Below, piece by piece: positions 36,588-45,759 of a stretch of 64,000 nucleotides of DNA. Under the pieces are notes generated by a model. The model had not been told where the DNA came from. It made no database searches and worked only from the letters and a program-made list of their open reading frames with translations. The stretch is from Mycobacterium genavense ATCC 51234. Its GTDB lineage: Bacteria > Actinomycetota > Actinomycetes > Mycobacteriales > Mycobacteriaceae. Location of the stretch: positions 434,001 to 498,000 of the forward strand of contig NZ_JAGZ01000003.1 in the NCBI RefSeq assembly GCF_000526915.1. The letters run 5' to 3'. The first letter of the stretch is position 1. Each line of letters starts with the position of its first letter. The position numbers and the translations under genes are program-made.

Positions 36588-37285
36588 CAAAGTCCTTTCG
36601 GCTCGTCCAGCGGGGTCATCGTTACGCCTTGGGCGGTCACTTTGACGAGGTGGTGATCGGGCACGTCCTCCCATTCGGATGCGTCGTCGTAGGGCTCACT
36701 GGCCAACACCACACCGTCGTCGCGGCGCAGGATCGACAAGGTGTCACCCCAAGCGGTGGCTATCATGCGAGAACCGTTGGCGGCCAAGATGTTAAGTCTG
36801 GCGTCGGGGTCTAGCGCCCCGATCTGCGCGATGGTCTCACCCAGCACTTCGAGCCCGAGCGAGAAAATGGTGGCCGCCAACATCGCACTGTCGCAAACGG
36901 ATTCGGCTGTAGCGGTCAAGTGCAGCACGCGGCGATCGACGACACCGTTATGCGACAGCAACCAGCGGCCGTCGGTGAACGGCGCGGTCGCGCTGACGTC
37001 CAGCGGCATGCCGACGGTCGCCGAACGCACCGCAGCCACCACGCAGCCACTGCGCAGCGCGGGCGCGACCGATTCCAGCGACGTGTCCCCCCACAGCGGC
37101 GCGGTGCTGCGCCAGCGCCGGGGTACGCCGTCGTCGAAAAACCCGACACCCCAACCGTCGGCGTTCATCAGGCCGTGCTTCTGGCGGCGCGGCGAATACG
37201 ACTGCACGCGCAGACCGAAGGGCGGATCCAGTATCAGCGAGGAGACGCTGACGTCGGCGCCAAGCCAGCCGAGGTGACGGCACAT
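36587..37285 (-). CDS. egtC: EgtC, glutamine amidotransferase-like gamma-glutamyl hydrolase
   Basis: 232 residues from ATG 37285. A class II (Ntn) amidohydrolase: the nucleophile is Cys2 in MCRHLGWLG, exposed after Met removal, with the conserved SHNGVVD and [10 protein letters not shown] segments. It removes the gamma-glutamyl group from gamma-glutamyl-hercynylcysteine sulfoxide before EgtE acts. The gene overlaps egtB at its start and egtD at its stop by a few bases. Intact. Confidence 0.95.
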   Translation of the reverse strand: MCRHLGWLGADVSVSSLILDPPFGLRVQSYSPRRQKHGLMNADGWGVGFFDDGVPRRWRSTAPLWGDTSLESVAPALRSGCVVAAVRSATVGMPLDVSATAPFTDGRWLLSHNGVVDRRVLHLTATAESVCDSAMLAATIFSLGLEVLGETIAQIGALDPDARLNILAANGSRMIATAWGDTLSILRRDDGVVLASEPYDDASEWEDVPDHHLVKVTAQGVTMTPLDEPKGL

Positions 37286-38673
37286 CAGGCGGCGTCCCCC
37301 GCCTCGGGAACATCCCAGGCCAGCCGGATACCGGAGAAGATCTGGCGACGGATCGGGTGGTCCCAGTTGCGGAAACTCGGTCGCAGGATGGCGGGTTCGA
37401 CGGCCCACGAGCCGCCACGCAGAACCCGGTAATCGCCGTCGAAGAACGGCTGCGAGTAGCGGTCGTAGATCATCGGGACGAAACCCGGCCACGGCCGCAG
37501 CGGCGAGCTGGTCCACTCCCAGACGTCGCCCAGCATCTGCTCGACACCGTAGGCCGACGCGCCGGCCGGGTAGGCGCCGACGGGAGCCGGGCGCAGCGCG
37601 CTGCCGCCCAGGTTGGCGAGCTCGGGCGACGGGTCCTGCGCTCCCCACGGGTAGCGGCGCCGGGTCCCGGTGACGGGGTCCCAGGCGCAGGCCTTCTCCC
37701 ATTCCATTTCGGTGGGCAGCCGCGCACCGGCCCAGGCCGCGTACGCCTCGGCCTCGAAGTAGGTGACGTGCTGCACCGGCTCGTCGGCCGGGATTTCTTC
37801 GATGTAACCGAAGCGGGTGCGGGTGCGCCCGTCGGATCCCCAGAATTGCGGCGCCGTCAAGCCCGCGCTGCAGCGGTGTTCCCAACCGCGGTCGGACCAC
37901 CAGCGCGCCTGGTGGTAGCCGCCGTCGGCGATGAACTGCTGCCACTCGCCGTTGGTGACCGGTACCCTGCCGATGCGGAACGCCGGCACGTCGACGATGT
38001 GGGCGGGGCGCTCGTTGTCCAGCGAGAACGGTTCGCTGGTGGCGTCGACGCCCAGCACGAACGGACCGCCGGGCACCAGCACCGACGTCCCGGCCACACC
38101 TGCACGGCCCGCGGGCAAGTTGGCGGGGTCGCGCAGCAGCGCGGCGCCGGTGCGCAGGTTCAACGCCTGCAGCATGGTTTCGTCGTGCTGGTTTTCATGA
38201 CTGACCACCATCGCGTAGACGAGGGCCGCGTCGTCTCCGGCGGCATCGTCGGGCAATGCGTCCAACGCGTCCAGTGCCGCGGATCGGACTGTGCGGCAAT
38301 AAGATCGAGCTTGATTCGGCGAGAGCAGCGGCAGATCGACACGACTGGCACGGGAGTGTTCGAAGGCGTCGTAGAGACCTTCGACCGACGGATCCAGCAT
38401 CCCCGGGCGATTCGGGTCACCGCCGCGCAACAGCCACAGCTCCTCCTGCTGACCGATGTGCGCGAGGTCCCACACCAGCGGGCTCATCAACGGGTCGTAC
38501 TGACGACGCAGTTCGTCGTCGTCGAAATCGACCAGCTGCAGCGTGCGCGTGCGCGCCCGCTGCAGATCGTCGGCGATCCGTTCCCGGCCAGACGATCGCG
38601 GGCACGGCGCAGCCGGGCGTTGGGGACACCTCCCGCTTGCGGGGGACGGGTCGGACTCATCGGGGAAGGTCAC
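37285..38673 (-). CDS. egtB: EgtB, hercynine oxygenase (sulfoxide synthase)
   Basis: About 462 residues from GTG 38673, which overlaps the egtA stop (GTGA). An N-terminal DinB-like domain carries the iron-binding H-x3-H-x-E motif (SHENQHDET) and [13 protein letters not shown]; the C-terminal formylglycine-generating-enzyme-like domain has [45 protein letters not shown] and VLRGGSWA. It joins hercynine to gamma-glutamylcysteine with O2. The first 25 or so residues ([20 protein letters not shown]) look unlike EgtB N-termini, and another frame there reads more naturally ([13 protein letters not shown]), so the N-terminus or start is uncertain. The rest is intact. Confidence 0.9.
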   Translation of the reverse strand: MTFPDESDPSPASGRCPQRPAAPCPRSSGRERIADDLQRARTRTLQLVDFDDDELRRQYDPLMSPLVWDLAHIGQQEELWLLRGGDPNRPGMLDPSVEGLYDAFEHSRASRVDLPLLSPNQARSYCRTVRSAALDALDALPDDAAGDDAALVYAMVVSHENQHDETMLQALNLRTGAALLRDPANLPAGRAGVAGTSVLVPGGPFVLGVDATSEPFSLDNERPAHIVDVPAFRIGRVPVTNGEWQQFIADGGYHQARWWSDRGWEHRCSAGLTAPQFWGSDGRTRTRFGYIEEIPADEPVQHVTYFEAEAYAAWAGARLPTEMEWEKACAWDPVTGTRRRYPWGAQDPSPELANLGGSALRPAPVGAYPAGASAYGVEQMLGDVWEWTSSPLRPWPGFVPMIYDRYSQPFFDGDYRVLRGGSWAVEPAILRPSFRNWDHPIRRQIFSGIRLAWDVPEAGDAA

Positions 38674-39968
38674 AAGCCCCCTTGCGCCAGCTGCGACACC
38701 GTGGCCGCGATGCCGTGGTCGATCACCTGGTCGGAGAAGTCGTCGCCCGGACATCGGCCGCGTTCGACCATGCGGATCAGCTGTTCCATCGCGTCGGTGA
38801 GCTCGGGTGGCGCCTTCGCGGCAGCGATGGCCACACAGGAAGTGGCGGCCTGGTGCAAACGCCGGTCACTCAAACCGAGCCGGGCGGCGTTGTCCCAGGC
38901 GGTGGCCACCGGCTCGACCGCCGCCGCGGCGGCGTCGGCCGCGACCGGGTCGTCGAGCAATGCCGCCAACGTGAACGCGATCGCGGGCCAGTAGGCATCC
39001 GATGCGCTGTCGAGGTAGCGGATTTCCAGCCATTGTCTGGGGCGTACCGGCGGGAACAGCGTGGTCAGGTGATAGTCCAGATCGGCCAGGGTGGGCCGGC
39101 GATCGCAGAGCAGCGCCGAGCCGTCGGCCCAGTCGGCGAAGGACACATAGTGGGTGAGCGCGCTGAAGTCGTGGGCCTCGGGATTGTGCACCATCATCAC
39201 CGGGGCCTTGAGCGCATAGCGCGCCCAGTCGGTGCCGGGGTCGTCGCCGCTGGCACCCAGGATGGGTCCGCAGCGCACCGAGTCCATCTGACCCCAGACC
39301 CACTGCCGGGTGGACACCCAGCCGGAGAAGTCGCCGCCCAGCATCGGGGAATTGGCCGCGATCGCGATCATCGTGGGACCCAGCGCGTGCGCCAGCCGGA
39401 CCCGGGCCGCCCAGCCAGCCTGCGGCCCGGCGTCCAGGTTGACCTGGACCGAGGCCGTCGACGTCATCATCGCCGCCCCCGCCTCCGCGGAGTTGCTGGC
39501 GGCGAAGAACTCTTCCATCGCGCGGTAGCGCGCGCCGGGGTTGACCCGTTTCGGCACCCGCAGCGGGTCGGCGCCCAAGAACACCAGCCCCAGCCCGGCG
39601 TTGGCGAAGGCCTTGCGCAGCACGCTTTGGTCGTCGTCCATCGATTCGATGGCGGCGACGACACCGTCGGTGGGCGGGCCCGACAGTTCGACCGCGCCGC
39701 CGGGTTCGACGGTGACGGCACTGCCGGCGGGTAGCGGGGGCAGCTGGTCGATCACCTCGGTGATTTCGTCCCAGCTCGGCCGGCGGTAGGGGTCAACCGG
39801 GTCGACGCAGTGCGCCTCCATCTCCAGCCCCATGCGGCCCAGCGGGCCGTCGATCAGGCACCCGTCGGCGATGTACTGGGCGGCTTCCTCGGACGTGCTC
39901 AACTCGGAGTCGGCCGGGCGGGCGGCATCTAGCTGCGAGGCCGCGGCGGTGATAGCGGCGAGCGTCAT
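38670..39968 (-). CDS. egtA: EgtA, glutamate-cysteine ligase
   Basis: 432 residues from ATG 39968. GCS2-type ligase: [12 protein letters not shown] contains the acidic metal-binding residues, then [43 protein letters not shown]. It makes gamma-glutamylcysteine, the sulfur donor used by EgtB. It is the first gene of the egtABCDE operon, whose genes overlap by about 4 bp at every junction; the operon promoter must be in 39969-40123. Ten in-frame codons upstream of the ATG are Arg-rich and not conserved. Confidence 0.95.
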   Translation of the reverse strand: MTLAAITAAASQLDAARPADSELSTSEEAAQYIADGCLIDGPLGRMGLEMEAHCVDPVDPYRRPSWDEITEVIDQLPPLPAGSAVTVEPGGAVELSGPPTDGVVAAIESMDDDQSVLRKAFANAGLGLVFLGADPLRVPKRVNPGARYRAMEEFFAASNSAEAGAAMMTSTASVQVNLDAGPQAGWAARVRLAHALGPTMIAIAANSPMLGGDFSGWVSTRQWVWGQMDSVRCGPILGASGDDPGTDWARYALKAPVMMVHNPEAHDFSALTHYVSFADWADGSALLCDRRPTLADLDYHLTTLFPPVRPRQWLEIRYLDSASDAYWPAIAFTLAALLDDPVAADAAAAAVEPVATAWDNAARLGLSDRRLHQAATSCVAIAAAKAPPELTDAMEQLIRMVERGRCPGDDFSDQVIDHGIAATVSQLAQGGL

Positions 39969-40123
39969 ATCACGATCCCTCCGGGCCCGACCGCGCACGC
40001 CGAGCGCCTTGTTGGGCAGCTATCCGAACGATAGCTGCCTTGTCTTCATCTTCCAGATCGTCCCGACATATTCCCGTTCCCGCAGCTTCGCGCCGCACGG
40101 CTAGCATGACTTGAATTCACCGA

Positions 40124-40774
40124 CTACTGCCCCAGGGCGTTTTGCATCGCCCCGGCCAGCACATTCACCGCGGGTCCCGCGTTGCCAGACTGACAAACCT
40201 TCGCCTGAAGCACCACGTTTTCGCGCAGCCGGGTTTGATTGAAGCAGCGACGATCCGTGCCCGCCTCTTGCTTGGTCCAGTTCGCGTCGGTCCCGGTCGC
40301 GGGCGCACCGGCAAACGACCATACCTGTGTCTGCCCGTTGTCCAAATGCATCGTCGTGGTCTGCCCCGAGCAACCCACCGTGCGGTCCACCAGTCGGTGG
40401 AAGGCCCGGTCGGCGGCGTCGTTCGTGGCGAATACCCCGACCGCCTGCTTGACGAAATGCGTCTGGTCGTTGGCCGACGTCTGCGCGGTCGCCCCGTTGA
40501 AGGACGCCAGGTCGGGGTCGTTGTACACATCGGGCAGCCCGATGTCCGCCCAGTTGTTGCAATCGGGCAGGTCGACGAAGAAACCCTGGACCGGCGCGGT
40601 GAATACGGCTTCCCACCCCATGGGTCCGCCGACGATGTTGCCGACCGATCCTTTGCCGAGGACCGCGTAGGACACCACCCCGGGCTCCGAAGGATGGGCA
40701 GCCGCGATGGGGGCGCCCGAGGCCGCCCCCAAGCCCAGACCGACGCTTACCGCCACAGCGGAGATCCGCATCAT
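40124..40774 (-). CDS. secreted PknH-sensor-like protein (Rv3705c type)
   Basis: 216 residues. A signal peptide (MRISAVAVSVGLGLGAASGAP, predicted cut near AAA-HP) is followed by a mature domain resembling the extracellular PknH_C sensor: paired Cys (CNNW ... GCSG, RRCFNQTR ... KVCQSG), SYAVLGKGS and WSFAGAPATGTDANW. It probably binds a ligand in the periplasm; no kinase is attached. Start is ATG 40774 or 40771. Position directly upstream of the egt operon matches M. tuberculosis Rv3705c. Intact. Confidence 0.82.
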   Translation of the reverse strand: MMRISAVAVSVGLGLGAASGAPIAAAHPSEPGVVSYAVLGKGSVGNIVGGPMGWEAVFTAPVQGFFVDLPDCNNWADIGLPDVYNDPDLASFNGATAQTSANDQTHFVKQAVGVFATNDAADRAFHRLVDRTVGCSGQTTTMHLDNGQTQVWSFAGAPATGTDANWTKQEAGTDRRCFNQTRLRENVVLQAKVCQSGNAGPAVNVLAGAMQNALGQ

Positions 40775-40842
40775 GAATCTCGATCATGCCAGGACGACGG
40801 CCCGCAGCGAACAGGGCCGCGCGGGACGGGCCAAACGCCAAA

Positions 40843-42285
40843 CTATTGCGCTCGAACGCCCTCCTCGACCTTCTTGCCGAGATCCGGGTCGACGTTGCGC
40901 CAGTACTCGAACACCCGAGACAGCACCGGCTCTTTGACGCCCTTGGAGACGTGCCCAATGATGTTGTGGGCCAATCGGTCTCGTGCCGCGTCGTCGAGAA
41001 CCTCGCGGACCAGGGTGCCCGCCTGGCCCCAGTCGTCGTCATCGGGGCGCAATGTGTATGCGGCGCGGACCATCTGGCCGTCGGCCATCCACCGCACCTC
41101 GGCCGCACGCGCCGGGTCGGCCTGTGGACCACCGTAAGAGTTGGGCGCATAGACCGGATCCGACACATTCGCCATCCGCATCGCACCGTCCTTGGAGTAA
41201 CTGTTGACCTCCACCTTCGGTGTGTTGACGGGGATCTGCCGGTAGTTGGTGCCCAGTCGCGCGCGATGCGCATCGGAGTAGGAGAACCCGCGGGCGAGCA
41301 GCATCTTGTCCGGACTCAGCCCGGTGCCCGGCACCATGTTGTTCGGCTCGAAGGCAGCCTGCTCGATTTCGGTGTGATAGTCGGTGACGTTGCGGTTCAA
41401 CGTCATTCGGCCGACGTCGATCAGCGGGTAGTCGCCGTGCGGCCACACCTTGGTCAGATCGAACGGGTTGAACCGGTAGGCCTTGGCCTCCTCGAACGGC
41501 ATGATCTGCATCTTGAGCGTCCAGCTCGGGTAATCGCCCCGCTCGATCGACTCGTAGAGGTCGCGCTGGTGATAATCACCGTCCTCGCCGGCCAATCGGT
41601 CGGCATCCTCCTGGGTCAAAAAGTCGACACCCTGGTCGGTGATGAAGTGATACTTCACCCAGAAGATCTCGCCGTCGGCGTTGATCCAGCTGTAGGTGTG
41701 GCTGCTATAGCCGTTCATCTGCCGCCAGTTCTTCGGAATTCCACGATCGCCCATCAGCCAGGTCACCTGATGCGCCGACTCCGGCGACAGGCTCCAGAAG
41801 TCCCACTGCATGTTGTGATCGCGAACGTTGCTGGCCTGCAGCCGCTTTTGCGACCGGATGAAGTGCTGGAACTTCAACGGGTCGCGCATGAAGAAGACGG
41901 GCGTGTTGTTGCCGACCATGTCGAAGTTGCCCTCGGTGGTGTAGAACTTCAGCGCGAATCCGCGTGGGTCCCGCCAGGTGTCCGGGCTACCGCGTTCCCC
42001 CGCCACCGTCGAAAACCGCGCCAGCATCTCGGTTTTGGTGCCGGGCTGGAACACCGCGGCCCTGGTGTACTTGCTGACGTCATTGGTCACCTCGAACTGA
42101 CCGAAGGCGCCACCACCCTTGGCGTGCGGTTGGCGTTCCGGGATGCGTTCCCGGTTGAACTGAGCCATCTGCTCGATCAGGTAATGGTCCTGCAGCAATA
42201 TCGGACCATCAGGACCGATCGTCAACGACTGGTCGTCGCTGGGCGCAGCAATACCCGCATCGGTCGTGGTGAAGCGCTCCGTCAT
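40843..42285 (-). CDS. katA: monofunctional haem catalase (small-subunit, clade 3 type)
   Basis: 480 residues from ATG 42285. Catalase motifs: distal His54 in [16 protein letters not shown], Asn127 in [10 protein letters not shown], and the proximal haem-ligand Tyr in the [10 protein letters not shown] segment (R-x-F-x-Y). Length and lack of a flavodoxin-like C-terminal domain indicate a small-subunit catalase. It degrades H2O2. M. tuberculosis has only KatG, so this is an accessory antioxidant. It sits between the egt operon and the His-rich membrane-protein genes. No signal peptide. Confidence 0.95.
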   Translation of the reverse strand: MTERFTTTDAGIAAPSDDQSLTIGPDGPILLQDHYLIEQMAQFNRERIPERQPHAKGGGAFGQFEVTNDVSKYTRAAVFQPGTKTEMLARFSTVAGERGSPDTWRDPRGFALKFYTTEGNFDMVGNNTPVFFMRDPLKFQHFIRSQKRLQASNVRDHNMQWDFWSLSPESAHQVTWLMGDRGIPKNWRQMNGYSSHTYSWINADGEIFWVKYHFITDQGVDFLTQEDADRLAGEDGDYHQRDLYESIERGDYPSWTLKMQIMPFEEAKAYRFNPFDLTKVWPHGDYPLIDVGRMTLNRNVTDYHTEIEQAAFEPNNMVPGTGLSPDKMLLARGFSYSDAHRARLGTNYRQIPVNTPKVEVNSYSKDGAMRMANVSDPVYAPNSYGGPQADPARAAEVRWMADGQMVRAAYTLRPDDDDWGQAGTLVREVLDDAARDRLAHNIIGHVSKGVKEPVLSRVFEYWRNVDPDLGKKVEEGVRAQ

Positions 42286-42383
42286 GTGGCCATCTCCTCG
42301 CTAACTGGGCTGAATCCGAGGGCAGTGCGACGTGTACCCATCCAGTGTGAACCCGAATCGAGCCTAGCACTTTCAACGCGCGA

Positions 42384-42420
42384 AACGGCCCGGCACCCGC
42401 GGCGAGGCGCCGGACCGTTT
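42384..42420 (-). terminator. terminator-like hairpin downstream of the His/Pro-rich gene
   Basis: An 11-bp stem with one mismatch (42384-42394 with 42409-42419), GC-rich loop of 14 bases. On the minus strand it directly follows the stop of the gene at 42434 and is followed by TTTCG. It probably ends that transcript before katA. Confidence 0.5.
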
Positions 42421-42433
42421 GCGACGTTGGGTG

Positions 42434-42817
42434 CTAGGGACGCGCGGGAGTACTGGGCGCGGGAGACGTCGAGGTCGGAGCGCTCGGGCCGGCGTTCGGA
42501 CCGCCGGGACCGTATCCGGGCGGCGGACCGTACTGGTAGGGCGGCGGCATTCCTGGCCCGTACTGCCAGGGTCCCGGGGCGCCGGGGGCACCGGGCTTCC
42601 ATATCTGGCCGTGGTGATGGCGGCACTGGTGGTGGTAATGGTATCCGAAGATCATCGCGCCGGAGAAGAAGACGACCGACAGGATGAAGACGGTCCCGGC
42701 AACGATCACCACCCACGCCGCGGCCGTGTAGACCCTGGGCGGCTTGACCAAATGGGGTGGGGGCGGAGGCGTGTCGACGTGCGTCGGCTGGATTGCGCGT
42801 TCCGGTGTTTCACTCAT
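42434..42817 (-). CDS. single-TM Pro-rich protein with His cluster (Rv3705A type)
   Basis: 127 residues from ATG 42817. The N-terminus MSETPERAIQPTHVDTPPPP is cytosolic, one TM helix follows (about 31-55, AAWVVIVAGTVFILSVVFFSG), then an external His cluster (YHYHHQCRHHHGQ) and a Pro/Gly/Tyr-rich tail ending in a Thr/Ser/Pro run. It is paralogous to the gene at 43030-43423: same MSET start, same PPRV[YF]xAAA[WY]VxIVAGTVF helix, both His-rich outside. M. tuberculosis has a comparable pair (Rv3705A, Rv3706c). Function unknown; His-rich tail suggests metal binding. Confidence 0.75.
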   Translation of the reverse strand: MSETPERAIQPTHVDTPPPPPHLVKPPRVYTAAAWVVIVAGTVFILSVVFFSGAMIFGYHYHHQCRHHHGQIWKPGAPGAPGPWQYGPGMPPPYQYGPPPGYGPGGPNAGPSAPTSTSPAPSTPARP

Positions 42818-42925
42818 GCTTTGCATACTGCGCCTGAATGCAACTGCTGCAACAGATTTCGGCGACAAAGTTGCTGTGAATTCATCCGATTGCGTTCCAG
42901 GTGCTCCGATCGCGGAAACCACTGG

Positions 42926-42955
42926 TAGCCCGGCGCTCTGGTGAGCGCCGGGCTA
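42926..42955. terminator. perfect 12-bp hairpin between the two paralogous genes
   Basis: TAGCCCGGCGCT at 42926-42937 and its exact complement at 42944-42955, with a 6-base loop. It lies about 75 bp past the stop of the upstream paralogue on the minus strand. There is no T-tract, as in many mycobacterial terminators. Confidence 0.6.
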
Positions 42956-43029
42956 GTGCGTGTGAAATTAGTGGCCCCCCGGAGTCCTCCTATCACCCCG
43001 TGAGCATCTGAACGGTTGAGGTCTCTGGA

Positions 43030-43423
43030 CTACGGTGTCCGGGACGGAGCGACCGACGACGGAACCTGGCTGGGCCCCGGAGCGCCGGGGGTCACGGCCC
43101 CGGGTCCACCGGGCTGCTGGTTCGCGCCCGGCCAACCCGGACCGCCCGGGCCACCCGGACCGCCGAACCGGTGGGGGTGCACCATCGCGTGGTGCTTGTG
43201 GTGGTGGCCGTGGTGGCCGGTCGACTTACCGAGCATCGGTCGACTTACCGAGCATGAAGCCGGTGAAGAAGATGACCGCGATGATGAACACGGTCCCGGC
43301 GACGATGGCGACGTAGGCCGCCGCTTGGAAGACCCTGGGGGTCCGGTAGGCCACCGGCTCTGCGGGCGCCGGTGCGGTAGCGGTCGAGGACCGCACAGTT
43401 GTGGTTTCAGATGTTTCACTCAT
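43030..43423 (-). pseudogene. single-TM His/Pro-rich protein (Rv3706c type), broken by a 19-bp duplication
   Basis: ATG 43423 gives MSETSETTTVRSSTATAPAP, a TM helix (AAYVAIVAGTVFIIAVIFF) and TGFMLGKST, then a premature TAA at 43228-43226. A perfect 19-bp tandem duplication at 43218-43255 shifts the frame. Removing one copy joins LGKST to GHHGHHHKHHAMVHPHRFGG and a Gly/Pro-rich tail ending at TAG 43032-43030, giving about 124 residues and restoring similarity to the paralogue at 42434. As it stands, a 65-residue product lacks the whole His-rich tail; the TM part could still be made. Confidence 0.85.
43218..43255. repeat. perfect 19-bp tandem duplication (frameshifting)
   Basis: Copies at 43218-43236 and 43237-43255, unit CGGTCGACTTACCGAGCAT on the plus strand. 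19 is not a multiple of 3, so it breaks the Rv3706c-type gene. Confidence 0.97.
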
Positions 43424-43501
43424 GAGACAAATGATGCGGGGGTAAACACAAGTTATGGCTATGCGCTACTTATGTAGCAGCTGTGAGGGCAAAACCCCTG
43501 T

Positions 43502-43842
43502 TCACCTGGCGAAACAGTGCGCCTGCCTGGGCCGGCCGAGCCCGAAGAAGCCCGACGCCTTGGTCTGGGCGGCGGTCTGCTCGGCCTACGCCGCCGCGGA
43601 GCTCATCCACGCCACGTAGGGAGCAGCCACGGCCGCCATCGATGCCAAGGCGACGCCCAGCCAGGAGCCGGTGATTAGCCCAGCGATCCCCTAGCGGTAG
43701 CCAGCTGCTGCCATGTGCAACTCGGCGGTCAGCCCCTGTCAGGTTGCCGCTACGGCCAACAGCGAGCTCGCCCTCGGGCCGGAGTGCAACCGTCGCTTTC
43801 GAATCCACCGCAGTTTCGGGGGAAGTTTAAACGGCCCGTCAT
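43502..43842 (-). pseudogene. PPE-family fragment with three in-frame stops
   Basis: On the minus strand one frame encodes a decayed PPE N-terminal domain: FKLPPKLR (from LPPEI/V), HSGPRASSLLAVAAT, stop, QGLTAELHMAAAGYR, stop, GIAGLITGSWLGVALASMAA, VAAPYVAWMSSAAA, stop, AEQTAAQTKASGFFGLG. The stops are TGA at 43741-43739 (Trp expected), TAG at 43693-43691 and TAG at 43588-43586 (Gln expected), all in the same frame, with a further TGA at 43504-43502. The start region is frameshifted from a possible ATG at 43842. Only the N-terminal domain remains. It is head to head with the intact PPE gene at 43924. Confidence 0.85.
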
Positions 43843-43923
43843 TGCACGTTTACCCGGACCTTATTTGGCGCGCGTTAATGTGCCCAGCAAATCGCCGCGC
43901 CTAGCTCGAGAAGGGAGTTTGAC

Positions 43924-45195
43924 ATGGATTTTGCTTTGCTGCCGCCGGAAATCAACTCGGGCTTGATGTACACCGGACCGGGCTCGGGGCCGATGTTGGC
44001 GGCCGCAGCAAGCTGGGACGCGGTGGCCGCCGAGCTGGAGGCCGCCGCGGCCGGCCGCTCCTCGGAGATCTCGGGGTTGACCGGCCGGTGGTTGGGCCCG
44101 TCCTCGATGCGGATGGCGGCGTCGGGCACCCGCCAGGTGGTCTGGCTGCAGGCCAGTGCCGCCCAGGCCGCACGGACCGCCGCGCAGGCCTATTCGGCCG
44201 CGGCCGCCTACGAGACGGCGTATGCGATGACCGTGCCCCCGCCGGTGATCGCCGCCAACCGGGCACAGTTGATGGTCCTGGTGGCGACCAATTTCTTCGG
44301 CCAGAACACCCCGGCGATCGCGGCCACCGAAGCCCAGTACCTGGAAATGTGGGTCCAAGACGCCACCGCCATGTACGGCTACGCCGCCGACTCCGAGGCC
44401 GCCAGCACGCTGACCTCTTTCGACGAACCGTCCCGAACCACCAACCCCAACGGGCAAGCAGACCAAGCCACCGCGGTCGCCCGCTCGACCGCCGACGCCA
44501 CCAGCACCCGCAGCCAATCGGCGGTGCAGCTCGCCGCAAACAACGCCACGCAGCTCACCTCGACCGACGTTCCGGCGAACGGTGCCGGCACCGCGCCGCC
44601 CGGCAGCACGGTCACCGTCCCGCCGGACACCGGGGTGTATATCAACACCGGCACAGTTACCGTCGCCGATCCCGACACTGTGATCGGATACGTGACGGGA
44701 GGGCCCATCACCATCAATGTCGACAGCACCGTCGCGACCCTCACCGACGCTCAGTGGGGTAGCACGTTCGTCAACGCGAACACCCTCCTTACCGCCGACG
44801 CGACCACCGGCCCCATCACGCTGGTGCCGGTCGCCGATGGCCAACAGGTGGTGGTCGGGTTACTCAGCGGCTCCGCCTCCATCACCGGGACGGGCCCCGG
44901 AAACGCCCTCCTCGTAAACGCCTCGTCGGGCGCCATCACGTTCACCGTTGGCTCGATCCCCGTCGAGATTGTTAACGCCGGTCCCGGAACCGTCGTCATC
45001 AACGCCGTCACCTCAATCGCACCTGCCTCGGCCGGCGGGCTGGGGTCCGCGGTCGCCGGAACCGGGGCGAGCGCCTCACCCGGCCTGGCCGGTACCGCAG
45101 GGATCCAACCGCAGGTCGACGTCGGCGCCCTCATGCAGTGGAGTCAGGGCATCTCCGGTGCCGACCTCGCCGCCGGTCTGGCCGAAGTGGGTTGA
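43924..45195 (+). CDS. PPE-family protein
   Basis: 423 residues from ATG 43924. Canonical PPE domain in the first 180 residues: [69 protein letters not shown] (split over two motifs) and the [12 protein letters not shown] helix. The C-terminal 240 residues are Ser/Thr/Val/Gly-rich beta-like sequence (repeated ITxT/VNA motifs) and lack the SVP or MPTR signatures, so the sublineage is unclear. PPE proteins are exported by ESX systems, usually with a PE partner; no PE gene lies next to it. The upstream copy is a pseudogene. Convergent with the gene at 45215. Confidence 0.92.
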   Translation: MDFALLPPEINSGLMYTGPGSGPMLAAAASWDAVAAELEAAAAGRSSEISGLTGRWLGPSSMRMAASGTRQVVWLQASAAQAARTAAQAYSAAAAYETAYAMTVPPPVIAANRAQLMVLVATNFFGQNTPAIAATEAQYLEMWVQDATAMYGYAADSEAASTLTSFDEPSRTTNPNGQADQATAVARSTADATSTRSQSAVQLAANNATQLTSTDVPANGAGTAPPGSTVTVPPDTGVYINTGTVTVADPDTVIGYVTGGPITINVDSTVATLTDAQWGSTFVNANTLLTADATTGPITLVPVADGQQVVVGLLSGSASITGTGPGNALLVNASSGAITFTVGSIPVEIVNAGPGTVVINAVTSIAPASAGGLGSAVAGTGASASPGLAGTAGIQPQVDVGALMQWSQGISGADLAAGLAEVG

Positions 45196-45214
45196 GCAGC
45201 TATCGCGCAGTGAG

Positions 45215-45742
45215 CTAGAACGCGTCGCTGCCCGACGGCTTCAGTACGAACCCGTGCTGCCCGCTGGTGGTGTCCAGGCATGCGACGAGCCGGTCCGCCC
45301 CCACCGCGCAGGTCGCGTTGCGGAAACTCACCTTCTGCCCGGCGTTGAGCAGGGCCCCGCGCGTGAATGGGGCACCGCATTTGTCCGCCGTGCGGGTGAT
45401 TGCGTACGCCGGCCCCGAACCGACCGCCGCCGTACCCACCACGCAGGGGTCTCCGTCGGGCATGTCGCCGTGGCAACTGATTCCTTGCCCGGACCACGCG
45501 GGGATCGGCTCGCCGGCCTCGAACAAGCACTGAATGTTGTAGGGCGTGGAGAAGTAGGCAAAGCGGGGACCTCGGCCGGGCTCCGCAAGATAGGCGTCGA
45601 CGGGCACGGGGGCGAATCCACCCAGATCGGGGAAGCCGGGCGGCTGCGCGGCGGCGTGCTGCGGCGCAGCCGTGCACGACATGGAAACCATGACGGACAT
45701 GGCGGCCAACGACCGCGACGCCAAACTGATGACAGCGCGCAT
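45215..45742 (-). CDS. secreted Cys-containing protein (hypothetical)
   Basis: 175 residues. A signal peptide covers about 33 residues (MRAVISLASRSLAAMSVMVSM, then SCTAAPQHAAA); the SC could be a poor lipobox, but AxA cleavage before QPPGFP is more likely. The mature part has six Cys (IQCLF, ISCHG, DPCVV, DKCGA, ATCAV, VACLD), suggesting three disulfides. A YFSTPYNIQCLFE opening is typical of mycobacterial small secreted proteins of unknown role. It starts 18 bp after the degraded gene at 45760-47283 on the same strand, so it was probably in its operon. Intact. Confidence 0.7.
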   Translation of the reverse strand: MRAVISLASRSLAAMSVMVSMSCTAAPQHAAAQPPGFPDLGGFAPVPVDAYLAEPGRGPRFAYFSTPYNIQCLFEAGEPIPAWSGQGISCHGDMPDGDPCVVGTAAVGSGPAYAITRTADKCGAPFTRGALLNAGQKVSFRNATCAVGADRLVACLDTTSGQHGFVLKPSGSDAF

Positions 45743-45759
45743 GCGAATCCTCCTCGAAC

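Noticed and set aside
43924..45195. PE/PPE pair or ESX locus around the PPE gene
   Set aside because: No PE gene, EsxA/B-like WXG100 gene or ESX ATPase is found nearby; only a PPE pseudogene faces it.
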